Origin: Tanypteryx hageni
Lineage: Eukaryota; Arthropoda; Insecta; Odonata; Petaluridae
Reading direction: 5' to 3'
NCBI GenBank assembly: GCA_028673005.1
Contig: CM054113.1
Location: 40,676,117 to 40,740,116 of the forward strand
Length of the DNA stretch: 64,000 nt
A model generated the notes under the pieces. It worked only from the letters and a program-made list of their open reading frames with translations, did not search any database and was not told where the DNA came from. The translations under genes and the position numbers were made by a program. Shown here piece after piece: positions 14,585 to 27,300 of this stretch; position 1 is the first letter of the stretch, and each line of letters opens with the position of its first letter.

Positions 14585-14603
14585 GGGAGGTTTTACTGTA
14601 TTG
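14585..14603 (-). repeat. solitary Tigger-like end
   Basis: Read on the minus strand: TA followed by CAGTAAAACCTCCCTAGACC, a typical Tigger/pogo TIR. The partner end was not found, so the extent of the element is unknown. Confidence 0.35.
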
Positions 14604-14759
14604 AAAGATATTCACCTTTAACTTTTTGTTAAAATACATTTAAAGGTACCATTCTAAATTTAAGTGTACAATCCCTTCTAAGGTCTATTTATTCCTCTGG
14701 TAATTTCAGGAGAAGTTCCTTGGATGATAAAATTTGTGAATTTTATTTGTTGCAAACAC

Positions 14760-15440
14760 TTTTGTGAAAATTAAAAATCCTCAGAATTTGTGGCACACTA
14801 AAGCTTTTCTCGCAGCACACTGGTTATGAAGCTCTGTCATAAATGATATCTAATGACACCTCCTGCTGAAAAATATATGAATATGCATGCAGTAACCTTT
14901 AACAACAATAACAAATCCTCCTGCTACTTTTCATTTTACAAAGAAGTAGAAAGAATATTAAGTGTTTTCCTTTAATATACCCTCATGACATTATTAAAAA
15001 TTGAAACTCCAATTGTAGATATAGCTAGTGAAATAATATAATAATAAAAAACCAATAGCAATCTGGGAGACCACGCCTTTGTTACAATGTGATTATAATT
15101 TCACCTTACTAGTTAAGGGTCAAAGAAATTTATGAGGTAAGGTGGACTGGATGAAATCACTTCACAGACCATAGTTTGGGAACCCCTGTTCAAGAACATA
15201 GTCTGGTGCTCACCTGATACTCTAGGATTCAATTTGGTTCTGACCACTTTAGAAAGGTTAGAAACCTTGTTCTAAATCAATCAGAGGATTTTGGTTGCTT
15301 TTTAAATATATGATTTTGGATTTTGTTTTTTTAATCAAAAGAGCCAAATTATATGGCCAAATAGAAAGAACACGAGAGCCGCGAAAAATTATAAAAAGAG
15401 CCACATATAGCTCACGAGCCACAAGTTGCCCAGGTCTGTT
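14760..15440 (-). mobile_element. hAT-like remnants
   Basis: Two hAT-type ends read on the minus strand: CAGGGGTTCCCAAACTATGG ending at about 15,190, and CAGACCTGGGCAACTTGTGG ending at about 15,437, followed by GCTCGTGAGC. Opposite ends and 8-bp target duplications could not be fixed with confidence. Confidence 0.45.
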
Positions 15441-16237
15441 CTAGATCAATTGGAACAGTAATTTTTGAGTGATGATAAGATAAATAAAACAATGCAATTT
15501 CATTTCCCTGGGTCAAAGTTAAATACAGCTTTGGAAGCCAACACCCAGAAATTTAAATACCAGCTTAATTCAGTTGAGGATTATGGAGCTCACCTTATGA
15601 TTAAAATCTAGCGCTGTAGCAAGGATGTCTTGTATGCGAGCAGTACCAGATTTTAATAATGATAACCTAATAATTTTAATTGTGTTACAGATTAATAAGT
15701 ACACATTTATCATACAATATATGAAAATAATTTAGTCTTTTAGGCTGTGTCCGGTCAAGTATAAGTATGTATTTATAGCTCAAAAATTACATAACCTAGA
15801 GACAAGTGGAATATGTCATTTTAACCACAATAAAGAGTTTAGGTTGTGAGTTTAGTTTTTAAACAGACCAATTTATTTTTCAAAAATATTTTCTGTTTTC
15901 ATTTTCCTCATTTACAAACATGGAGATCAGTGCAAACTATTTTTCATTTGAACATTTAAATTACTAAAACTCATTGTACAAAGTCAGAACTTGAACTCAA
16001 GGATGAAGAAAATAATGAAATTTCATTCTCCTACAGTGAAATTTCAAATACAGATAGAATTTTTCCAAAATTGAGCTTTAAGCTACAAAATCGCATGTTT
16101 TTTGAATGAAAAAGTTTTACTTTCCATGGCAACTGATATTGTTGACAAACTCAATGTCGTAAACCTATGGCATTGAAATGAATTCAAGATCAGCTAATTA
16201 TCCATGTAAATAAGAGATGGCATAACAACCTATTCAG

Positions 16238-16490
16238 CTAGGGGAAGAAAGAGAGAGAGGGATAGAAAATGGAAGAGGGAGAGAGAATGGGAGGTAGGAA
16301 AAGAGAGAGGGAAGGAGAATGGTGAGAAGGAAGAGACAGGGAGAGAGAATGGGAGGAAGGGAGAGTGAATGGGAGGAAGGGGGAGAGAGAATGGGAGAAG
16401 GAAGAGAGGGAGAGAGAGAATGAGAGGAAGGAAGAGAGAGAGAATGGAAGTAATGAAGAGAGAGAGGAAGAAAACAAGGAGAGGTGGAAT
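16238..16490 (+). repeat. GA-rich minisatellite
   Basis: About 250 bp of almost pure purine, built of irregular units of roughly 20-30 bp containing GAGAGAGAATGGGAGGAAGG. The 98-codon open frame on the other strand is only Ser/Leu/Phe/Pro low complexity. Confidence 0.85.
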
Positions 16491-17343
16491 ATGGATTTGT
16501 CGTTGTAAGCCAGGGTAACTAAATAGTTTGTCACACTATTGACATTTGACTATTCTTCTTCTCTTTGTTCTTCGTTTCTACTTTTATCATTTTTGTTCAT
16601 CTTCATGGTTTAATCTTTGTATCATATTTGTTTGTTCTTCATTTTGCCACTCTCTTCCAATGTTTGATTCTTTTCTGTTCGTTCTTCGTTTATTTTAATA
16701 GTTTTTTTGGCATTTCTCAAATTTTCCCACAGAACTGTAGGCTCTCTACTATTGATCATAAAATTTATAATTAAAGAACAATACTTTTTGAAGTCTTTAA
16801 CAAAATATCGACTAGCCACTTGTCTTCACATTGACACCAAGACGGTTGCCTCACTCTCTTCTCTTGCTACAGAGCTGCTAAAATCAAAATGATGCAGTAT
16901 ATCTCTCCAATAGCCCTAAAAGGTTTAGGAAAGCCAAATACTCCTTTATGACTAAAATTGGGTTCATCAGCAATAGAATTTTTTTTTAGTGTTTACTATC
17001 AGTGAATCGCCACTGATGATGGCTGCTTTGTAATTGATATGACAATTTGATCTCATAACCTTTTTATGGCAATCAGAGGGGCATACAGACAGAGCTGGAC
17101 ATACCAAGTTGTCCATTGCCTTTGGAAACCAATAATTGCATAGTGATGTCTGTATTTTTCTGATGTATTTTATCAATTCAGTAGAGTTGCTAAGCATGTA
17201 ATATTAATATTGTATGTATGGCATCTGTATATTATATACAGATTCAAATAACCCTGATCCTAATTCACATTGCATTGATATCTAGCATGGCCCCTGGATT
17301 TTGAAAGTTTTGGATTTGGATCAGATTTGTCAAGACTTGCATA

Positions 17344-17830
17344 CAGGTATACCTAGCCATTCGTTATGGCCCCAGTAGGGGTCACTTTTGCCTTTTTGCA
17401 GCATTTCTTGGACTTTCTCATTAAAAAATATCAGAGGAGATCTTTTTAAGGCTATAAATTCTAAAAGGGAGATCAAAGCAAGACAATGTGATGATGATAG
17501 ACAAGAAATACCCTTTCTGTTAATACATATGGATGTGTCTTTATTAGAGAGCAAGGTAGGATTTTGACAGAAATCTTCCAAGGGAACCCTATTCTGAAGA
17601 CTGCATGAGGGTGAACATATGGAGCCTAAGAAACCACATTTAAAAGTGGAGCACTTGATGGAAATCATTATGATGGCAAATGAACTAAAAAATAAGGTAA
17701 TAGAGGCTTACTCATTCATGGGAAGGAGAATCAACTTCAAGAGAAGCAACTGCTCTGCAGTAGTTCACTATGCTGAAGTTTATGAAAAATTAAGGCATGA
17801 AGGCATGCTCAAATCACAGCATTCCTGAAG
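17344..17830 (+). mobile_element. probable Tigger-like relic, end and C-terminal fragment
   Basis: TA-CAGGTATACCTAGCCATTCG at 17,344 resembles the ends of the element at 57,769-58,604. The open frame 17,619-17,825 (HLMEIIMMANELKNKV, VVHYAEVYEKLRHEGMLKS) has the helical, Tyr/Lys-rich look of Tigger C-termini, but the match is weak. Confidence 0.3.
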
Positions 17831-18707
17831 CTAGCCTCATCTTCTACCTCCAACCCTTATCAAACTTCTTCATCCCCAGCATCTTAAGCTTGCCTATTAC
17901 ATCTTTTATGTTGAGAATGGATTTGTCTTTTACCTTTTTATCCCTCTCAGGTTTACTTTTTTCTGTCTCTCTCATTGTTATTATCTCTTTCCATTTGTTT
18001 CTTTGTCCTGCAGTCATTAACTTGGTAAAAGAAATTGCTCTAGTGTCTAATCTTGCAGATTTATGTAACGAACCCAATTTTTCCGATTATAGGTATCCCT
18101 TGCTTAACATTGTTTCATTTAACTTATTTTCAAGGTTATGTCACTTTTCATTTATGATTGATTTCTCTATTAACATCATGACATTTTGAAGAGAAGAGAC
18201 TTGTGAAGGCATTAGACGACTCTTGCAGAATGCATCTATGCTGTAATAATCTGCAACACCTGGCACACTCATCCAATTTTCATGTAATTTAGTATTAGCG
18301 ATCATCAATAATGGAAACTATTTATGTAAAATTTTGAAAAGTTGTTATGAAGGCTGTTTCCAAAATCTACTGAAAACGTGCTTCATTTGCTTCATTCACT
18401 TGTTAGACACAATCCATATAATAAACATTTCTTTTTTAGGCTGGTTTCCAAAGGAAACATAGCCTCCTGAAATGGTCCTGTCTGTTTGTGTCTCCTCTAC
18501 TAACAACTTTTGTGTCAATGGGCCCATTTTCATGAAACTTGGTATGAGCCTTGTGCTGCCAGGGTCAATCTCTGGGCTATATTCTGTTTGGCAAAGATTG
18601 AAGTACCAGGTTCGATTCCAAGAAAGTTTTTTCCCTATTTGTTTTGCACAGGAAGTCTCAAATCCATCGTGCAGAGATGTTTTCTTTAATACTTTAAAAT
18701 AACTTAA

Positions 18708-20120
18708 TCCTTAATTAGTCGCATGGGGTCAATATGACCCCACGCAATGTATTTTCATCAATATCAAAAGAAATTTATTACCTATCTAGAACAAACTTGC
18801 AATACCTTTGCCATTGACCTTCTTCATGGTTTTTTAGCATTTTTGTTATTTTGTGATTTGTTTATTGTGATATTTTAAATGTTTTATGCACAATATACAT
18901 ACAATAAATACTGAGACTATAAAATAATTTTAATTTGGATTTCAATGGAAATCCACTTTTTAGGTATCTCAGAGTCCAAAAAAGTTGTTTTTGCTACATC
19001 ATCTGTCCGTCATTATATAATAATGGTGCCTAAGCGGTTGCAAATAATATAAGAAAAATCTCGTATTTTTGTATAATACCATCTGAAATATATATAATGT
19101 TGATATGTAATATATACAGCAAGAATGGAGGGCAGTATACTTGTAGATTTTCATAAAAAGTCGATTTTTCTCAAAAGTGGCTTGAGCGATTTCAATTCAA
19201 ATCTATCTCTATATACAGCTTGATATCATGAACAATATGACATAAACAATATATTTCAAAAAATTGCTATATACTCTACAGCGGCATTATGATAATGAAT
19301 TTTATGCCCAGCTACCGCAGAGCTCTCACCTAAATCTTGACAGCCACCCAATTTTCCCAATTTTTTTTCACATGGGATTGAGTGGATGAATAGAAAGAGT
19401 GTACATACATCGCATAAAAATAGGTATATCACAAAGTTTTTGTAAGTTATGTATCTCTGATTTCTGTTATTGTTTTTTCTTTTCTACAACAGACAAATTG
19501 TCAACATTTGTGTAAATATTTTTCTCAAATTATTTAGTACTGGACAGTAAAAATTGATAATACTTTACTACTATGAAGTCAAAAAGATGTCTTTTCTTGA
19601 TGAGATGCATAAGGTATGACGACATCACAACCCGAGAAGTGCATAAAGTAACTGATAAGCTTTCTCCGATAAGGGACCTTATTCAAATATTGTCAGCAAA
19701 CTTTGAAAAGGCATTCATCCCAACAGAATATGTAAGAATTGATGAGCAACTGATTCCTTTCAAAGGTTGGTGCCGTTTTCACCAGTATACTCTGAAAAAA
19801 ACCAAAAAGGTTTTGCATTAGTGGATGCAATAACATTTTATTTACAGAAATTTGAAATATATGCTGGTGTTCAACCAGAAGGACCATATGCAACCAGTAA
19901 TAAACCTGACCAGGTGGTGAAACATTTAGTTATGCCAATAAAAGGAATGAATAGAAACGTTACAACTGATAAATGTTACTAAAGTGTTCCTTTAGCTCAG
20001 TTACTTCTGCCGGAGTTCAAGTTGATGCTTGTCAGCACTCTGTGTATAAATAGAAAAAGAAATTCCACTTAAGTTTCTTCCAAAAAGGGGAAAAGAATGA
20101 GGATTCTAATTCTTATTACA
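18708..20120 (+). mobile_element. piggyBac-family transposon relic
   Basis: Starts after TTAA (18,704-18,707) with TCCTTAATTAGTCGC and a palindrome TGGGGTCAATATGACCCCA typical of piggyBac ends. From 19,573 the transposase is recognisable: DKLSPIRDLIQI, YVRIDEQLIPFKG (first catalytic Asp region), then after a frameshift FALVDAITFYLQKFEIY, QPEGPYATSN and NVTTDK (second Asp). A stop and further frameshifts follow. It is inactive. The 3' end was not found. Confidence 0.85.
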
Positions 20121-21890
20121 GAATTTTGATAATTTATCGTATTTTCTTGAATTTCTACTAAAACAGCAATTTAGCATTTTAAATAGCATTTTATTGGATA
20201 GTTGCCATGGAGACGATTATTACTGAACTCGGCTTGAGCATAGATGAGTGAACAAATGAGTTATTTTCCTTTCCACTTGACTACCCTTCAGCAATGGACA
20301 GTTTATCCATACATATTAGTGTATAAACAGTAACATTTATTAAATTCATTCATTTAAAAAATAATACATGCAAAATATAATGTTAGAAAGAGATTTGGAC
20401 ATTGCTTTTGGTATTTTAAACCTTATAATGCTCTAATAATTTGTTATGAATTTTTCTATATCATTGATAAAGTATGATTTACAAATGGTATTTATGGTAT
20501 GAGAATTCCTTGGAATGACTAACACATACCCTTAGGGGTCGGAGAACAAACCCCCCAATTTTATTTATTTCATATAAAAGCTATTACAAAATTACGTCCC
20601 CAAAACAGACCCGGGTTCAACTCCAGTGGATAATTTCTGTTTCCCATAAGATAACACGTAACACTTTATTATACTGTAATTGCAATCTTACTAGAAAGTC
20701 AAATGAAAATACTAAGGAGACAATCAATAAACCAATTTGTCCTGCTGTGTGTCAACCAAAATAGTCTCACATGCCAAAAGTGGCATGCATTTACCATCCC
20801 TGTTACATTCTAATCTGAATCATGATTTTTGTGAACATTTAAGTCATTTTACTTTACTTTTTTGATAATTCTTGAATCACATTCCAACAGAAAATAAAAA
20901 AATAATTGACAACACTTCCAAAGATAAAATAATTGCTTAAAATTTTATCTACATTGATCTTGATAAAAATGCATCCTGTATTTAACTGTAAATTTGATCA
21001 GTGCTACTTTTTGTGGAACAATAATGTTCAAAATTATAAGGGTAAATTAACTATCCCACACAGTAATTGCAATGTGCATGGAACCACTCAGAAGATCACT
21101 CAACTTATAGCTATATATAATGAAAGTCATCCTGTCTTCAACATAAAGCGCATTTTCCTCTAGGAAGTCTGCTAATGAAGTATGACTGAAATTGAAAAAT
21201 CTATATTGCAATAACTCACAAAGTACAGCAAACCCTTGCAGTACCCTAAGAAACATCACAAATGTCAAGACCTTGATTAAATGAGAAAGAAGGAGTTAGG
21301 GACTGTGGTTAGCAGAAAGCCTATTTTTTGTCAAGAGAGTACCTTTTGCTTAAGTTCTCGATGGCTTCCTTTTCCCAAATAACCCAGTCTCATCTGCATT
21401 GAATATTACCTGGGGCTTAAATTCCCATTCTTGTATGATATACATGTTCATAATAATGAGATTTTTTGCAAGTCCATCTGAAAAAACTCTTCTGAATTAA
21501 TGCAGCATCAATGGTCAGTGCAGAGGCATTTTCAAATTAGATCACAATTTGTGAATTTCGAAGATTTGGTCACAATAAATGAATCGTGAACCATGGAAAC
21601 TGCATACAGCAAAGTTTTACTGCACATTTAATTCATTAAATAATATTTTAATATACCTATGCTCTTTCATTTGATCTAGTTAAAAAATTACCTATAAGCA
21701 AGTCATCCTCTTTGTAACATTCCTTCAGAAAAGGCTGATATCCAGCCATGCTGTCCTAGGATCATGGGTAATAATATTGAAAGGGATTATTTTATAGTAG
21801 TTTTTATATCTCAATGGTTTATGCTTGGTTATATTTTCAACAAACTGGTCTTGCTCTCCATTGAGGCTGATAAGTGCATCCTTGATCTAA
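20121..21890. other. no recognised gene
   Basis: A/T-rich intergenic sequence. Overlapping open frames near 20,933-21,268 are short and show no motif. Confidence 0.4.
20590..20660 (+). repeat. short dispersed repeat related to 23,085-23,140
   Basis: GGGTTCAACTCCAG followed by TTTCTGTTTCCCATAAGATAA resembles AGGTTCGACTCCA followed by TTTCAATTTCCCATATGATAA at 23,093. The B-box-like start hints at tRNA ancestry. Confidence 0.35.
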
Positions 21891-24394
21891 CAAGGAGAGG
21901 ACACGGGAATGGGATCACGGATTTTTATGAAACTTGGTAGGTGTATAACTTTGGACTCCAGGATCACTGCAAACCCCACTTTTGGGCATATACAGCCGAT
22001 AGCTTTTCCGAAAATTGCGATTAAATATTGCAATTTTATGTCAACTGATATAAATTTCTCAATGCATGCATAATTGATCAAGTAATTGTTGGTGGTGAGC
22101 ATATAGTGGGTGCGTCCTAAGCATGAGGGTGCGAGTTCGAATCCCTCTTGGGTAGCTTTTTTCTCTTTCATTCCTCCTCCTTTTACAAATCCTTTTTTGT
22201 ATTTCCCATTAAAGTTTAACTGGGCAGCCACATTCATATTTTTATTTTTTTCTATGTTGTTAGGTGGTGGTTCGGATTTTTTTCTCAAGTCATTCAACGC
22301 ATGATTGTTTCAACAAAATTTAACTTGTTAAATCACATAATCATCATTGATATCGGCACATGCTACATCCTATAATGATGCTTCTGGCATGGAAAGGATC
22401 CCTGAAATTATTTTTACGAAGACTTCCTCTGAATACTTAAAATATGCCCATTAGGCGGAGGTATATCAGGCAAAGGAATGTTGAAAGTTTAAAAGAAAAT
22501 GAACTGAACTGATGGCGATAGCATGATCAGAAATTAAACCAATTTTGCAAAGAAGGTTGGTGCAGAAGTTAAATGCCTCAGCAAATAAACGAGATTTCCC
22601 TGAATTTTCATCCTTGATCAGCAGGATGCATCTTGCCAAAGTTGGATCTCGCAAAGATTCCATCCTAAAAGTTCAAAGTCTGCAAATGTACAGAGAAATT
22701 AATTTTTCAACGAACTGTAAAAGGTTGACCGATATACAAGATATTTCGAAAAGTAATGAAAAATCAAAATACTAGAATCGTAGACTCAAAAAGAAAATAT
22801 TCTTTGACTTTTGCTTGTTTGTTAAAAAATAACTCCATATAAGTCACACAAAACAAAAGAAGATCCACAGATCGCGCACAAATTGCCAGTAGATTTGGAT
22901 AGGCCAACATCACACACGCAAGAAATCTAACAATAATAAAAGGCTACTTCTGTACCTTTGTGGCTTCCTCTGTCACGCTATAAAAATGCGAGTAACTCGA
23001 TAATGGAACGAGATTCATTTTTTATATTTGGCAGGAATAATCAATTCACTTATTGTATGATGATGACAAAAAGAAATCTTGAAAGAAGTCCTAGGTTCGA
23101 CTCCAAGGTAGGCATTTCAATTTCCCATATGATAAAACGTAAAAAATCGACTTTTTGACTTGCAGGCTTTTTATCTTTTTGATATCTAAATCACAAAGAA
23201 TTCACGTATGAACTTTGGATCTAGCCCATTTTAAAGAATAAGCTATGAAATTTCTTATTCTGTTAATCTTTTTCTGCATTCAGTTCCAAATTCCTCATGT
23301 TAAACGTTTAATTCACATATTTTAAGGATATCTTGCCATTTTAACGGGATGTTGCCATGTCAACCCATTACATTATTAAACCTTGAAATCCTATTTATTT
23401 CAATCCTTATGGGTGAAAGTGTGCTTTGAATGCTCTTACAATTAGTATGAGAGAGAGAAGGAGAGAGAAATTCTTTCCATAGCAACCAATGTAAACAACA
23501 TTCGTTTACGAGAGGGAATACATTTGAATGTACAACATTAATCATTTTCATATTAAAATTAGGTATTTAGAATCATCGTAGGAGTTTGAAACTTGAAACA
23601 ACGAATGCCTAAAAAAAACAAAAGTTTGTTTTCTTGCCATCCAAAGAAAGTCAAGGTATATTTGTTCATTTTTTATTTCACAAAAAACTTTCCCGTTGAA
23701 TTTCAACAGGCATCTCCCTGGCGCAATGTATTAGAGAGGTTGATTGCTATCATAAAGTTATTGTCTTATGGAAATAGTATTTTGTTGACCACATGGGGTA
23801 TAAGAGACCCCATGGTCTGCAAACCTAGATCAAGTTCTTCCTTTGGTCCATAGGATGGCCCATGAAACTTTTGAATTAGATAGCTTCAAAGGTGTAAAAA
23901 CGTATAAAGAACATACATACACATACACTAAAATATTTATAAGATGCGTATGAAATGGTATCGAAAGATTGGGCGATTCTCAAATTTTTATCTCCGAAAC
24001 TATAAGTCGCAATTATGTGGTCTCGCAGACTAACTTGTTGTAATTGTTTTCTATCCAAATAAATTTTTGAATCTATACCTCACAGAACATATAAGAGTAT
24101 GGGAGAGATATATATGGATTTTTAATTGTTATTTGCTTATTTGAATATGTAATGTTGGATGGTTCATGTTTTTTAATATGTATACATACATGTAGAAATT
24201 TAATTAATTTGTATATGACTTTTTGCACATAAAGCATAAATAAATGCTCATTAATAATTACATGAAAAAATAAAATGTGTTTGATTATGTAATCATTTAA
24301 AATCCAAGAGGTGCTGTTTCTTGTCTCGCCTCAGGCGGCCAAGTGTCTGTGCCCAGCCCTGAATCCGTGATTCCACTACCGTGTCCTCTCCTTG
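21891..24394. mobile_element. 2.5-kb DNA transposon with CAAGG ends and TAA target duplication (Tc4/Tc5-like)
   Basis: The left end CAAGGAGAGGACACGGGAAT and the right end, inverted, CAAGGAGAGGACACGGTAGT continue alike through ATCACGGATT, giving about 33-bp TIRs. TAA precedes the left end (21,888-21,890) and follows the right end (24,395-24,397), fitting the TNA duplication of the Tc4/Tc5 branch of Tc1/mariner. No transposase is recognisable inside, so it is non-autonomous or decayed. A tRNA-like stretch lies at about 22,092-22,160. Confidence 0.75.
22092..22160 (+). repeat. tRNA-derived sequence (SINE head) within the CAAGG element
   Basis: TGGTGGTGAGCATATAGTGG resembles an A-box/D-arm. It is followed after about 35 bp by GCGAGTTCGAATCCCTC, a good B-box with partial T-arm pairing, then a pyrimidine-rich tail. 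No complete cloverleaf could be drawn. Confidence 0.45.
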
Positions 24395-27300
24395 TAAGAA
24401 CATTGGCTATATTCCATACTGTTGTCATAGTTAATAGCAAGCCATCTCAGAGGTTCAAAGAGACCCAGATCACTTCCAGATTTTGATACCCCTGTCCATT
24501 GTAAAAATAAAAACACATGAACACAAAATAAGACGATAGTAGCTAAAACAAAGTGAAATGTAATTTGTATATTTTTATTAATAAAATGCTATCCTAGCCT
24601 TTTACCATGGGAATGTACCAGGATTGAGAAAAAATCTAAGATTTGTGCAATTTCACAGTTGACATGAAGGACGGTAAGTGCATTCAAACACAAATTTGGG
24701 GCCCCTTGAGTTTGAGGCCAAAGCCAAATAGCCTTCTTGGCACTCCCTCTCAGAGACCCTGGTTAATAATATTTAAATATCTCTTACAGGACCTTTCATG
24801 AAATAATTGTTAAATTAATTGACAAGTGGGTCGAAAATTCATTCAGATTTCAACGTGAAATTTTTCTCAACCATTTTCTTTTCATTATATATTTCATATA
24901 CACATCAATATACATAGTTTTGGAAGTTGTGGCAGATATACTTAAGTTACCAGATTACACAAACCTCCTTTCAGTTGATTCACTGTTGTTAAATAAGCAT
25001 TATAAAAAGAGAGATATTTGGATAAATATGTTTTTTCTATAGGTTATATTGATCTCACCTGTAAATGGTTAGTAGGCATTATTTCCATTTAAGAGCAAAG
25101 AATGTCTCTTTCAATCAAAATAAGCATGTATAATCTAGTTGAAACATTTTTTTATAACTGTAGAAGTTAGTAGATATGCACAAGGAAAAAATCTAGTATA
25201 GGTAGGAGAAAGTTAATACACATGCACTAAATGATAACACAGTCTGAGTTTTACAACATTTCTTTAGTGCATGAAGTAGTTAAAGGTCTCCAGAGCACAT
25301 ATTTACAATGGTAGACCATAACTTTAAATATACAAAATTTTATAATCAACCATTTAAAAACTCAACAAAATGTTAAACATTAGATTTATTAGATAAACTC
25401 ACATTTTAAGAAGAAAACTATGTTCATAAATTCTCATAAAGTCACAGATAATTCATTTATAAATTTATGCTGATTAAAAACTTTGGATTTCTGCTTGAAA
25501 AATACCCAATTGGAACAATGACGAAGAAATCATGTTTTCATCAAACATTTCATACGCAATGTAACAACAATAAATTTCCTAATTTTGCTGTGTTAAATTA
25601 ATAAATATTTCCAATAGAATTTCAATACATAGAATTGAAATTGATAAATTCTATTCTATGATAAATCAGATAAATGGCTTAGAATTGAGGGAAGAATATA
25701 TGAAAATTTATCATTAAAAATTCATGCAAGCATTCTGCAACTTACCAGCAAATGTGAAAACATCCACATATGCCAACACACAATCTTATTTACACATTCA
25801 CACCATTACAAATTGAAGGGGGAATATAAAAATTAATATCTTGACACAAACAATTTAACATTAAAATTTATGACTGGATGAATGACATATCGTCACAGTC
25901 ATTAAAGTTGTCCACAATGATTAAACAAACGTCACACATCAATTCCAGAATTTTTCCAAGTAAGTCTGAGAAACATGCATGATTACAATAGTATTGCCAT
26001 GTAATAATTGTACTTGAAAATTTACCCATGCTTCCCCAACTGCCAGACAATAACTTTTCTTTTTCGAGAAAAAATTGCCTATGATTGCACAAATACACAT
26101 GTATAATGCCAAGAACAAGAATGAATTATAATTTCATTTATATATATGTATTTATATATATATATTTTCCTATCATGACAAGTATTACATGATGTACATA
26201 AAAAGCATACAAGACACCAAAATATTTTAATATTTAATTTAATATTTAATATTTAATATTTATTAAAATTAAGTAATTACAGAATAAAATTTTAAATACT
26301 CAACAGCTATGTACATTAAGAGATTAGGTGAAAATATACAATTATGTACACCAATGAGAAAAACTATGATTTGAGCACCAAGTGTTACACTCATCCCGTG
26401 GTGGAAATCCTTCGACATGATTTTTATTTTATTTTTTAAAGGAGCGATGGCTATTTACCACAGACAAGTTGTTTTCATATATCTATTGTGAAACTGCAGC
26501 ACAATTTACAAAAGAAGAGGAGTCACAGATTGGCGTAGACTGCAGTCAAAAGAGATGTGCAGCAATAATGCGCCTCTGATCCTAGCACATCCATCCAAAA
26601 GCGAGTTAATTTTTGGTGTTAAACCATACACTACATTTCAGCCATTTTTTAAAGAAGTATTTTCATTCTTGTAAAACAAACGGCCAAATTAATTTAGAGA
26701 TTGTATATTGTTTTGTTTTGTCTTCTTTAAACCTTTTAAAAATTCTACTCCATGGGTTTTTCTCATCTCTCAGTGACCTTTTTTTAATGCAGCACAAACA
26801 TTGAATGAGAGGTCTGATAAGAAGATATTCTCCAAACTCTCTGATTCATATCAATCAGAAGACACATACGAAGAATAGTATACCAAAATAACCCTCTGCA
26901 TCAAATTTCTGTGAAATGGGAAATTTTCCGTCCTCAAAAGACATCTCAAAAACTTTCCCACCTGGCATTGTAAAAGCTATTTTTTATGTACAATTTTGGC
27001 CTGATTTAAAATTCAACGAAAAAATCAGGAAATTCTTGCAAAACAGCTCATAATGTGAAGATTGAAAAAGGATTTTTTAATAAGTTTGTTAAGCATATGT
27101 AGCAGGATAAAGATTTGGAGAGTAGTATTGAAAAACTAGTGTATAGTTAGAAACAATCAAAATGCCTGTCAATTTCTATTTCAGCAATGATTGTTAAAAA
27201 TTAATTTTTGTGTTATTCCTAGGATAAGTACAGTATGTTTAAATTCATGATTGCCATGTTAATCAAAAGCTAATTTACCAAAACAAAATATTATTACTGA

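Noticed and set aside
16238..16534. 98-codon Ser/Leu/Phe/Pro open frame
   Set aside because: Translation of the GA-rich minisatellite; low complexity only.
17844..18189. Overlapping open frames, one Lys-rich and helical
   Set aside because: No family match and no splice or promoter support; probably repeat-derived.
18723..18752. TGGGGTCAATATGACCCCA palindrome as a regulatory operator
   Set aside because: It lies just inside a TTAA-flanked piggyBac end, where such palindromes are usual.
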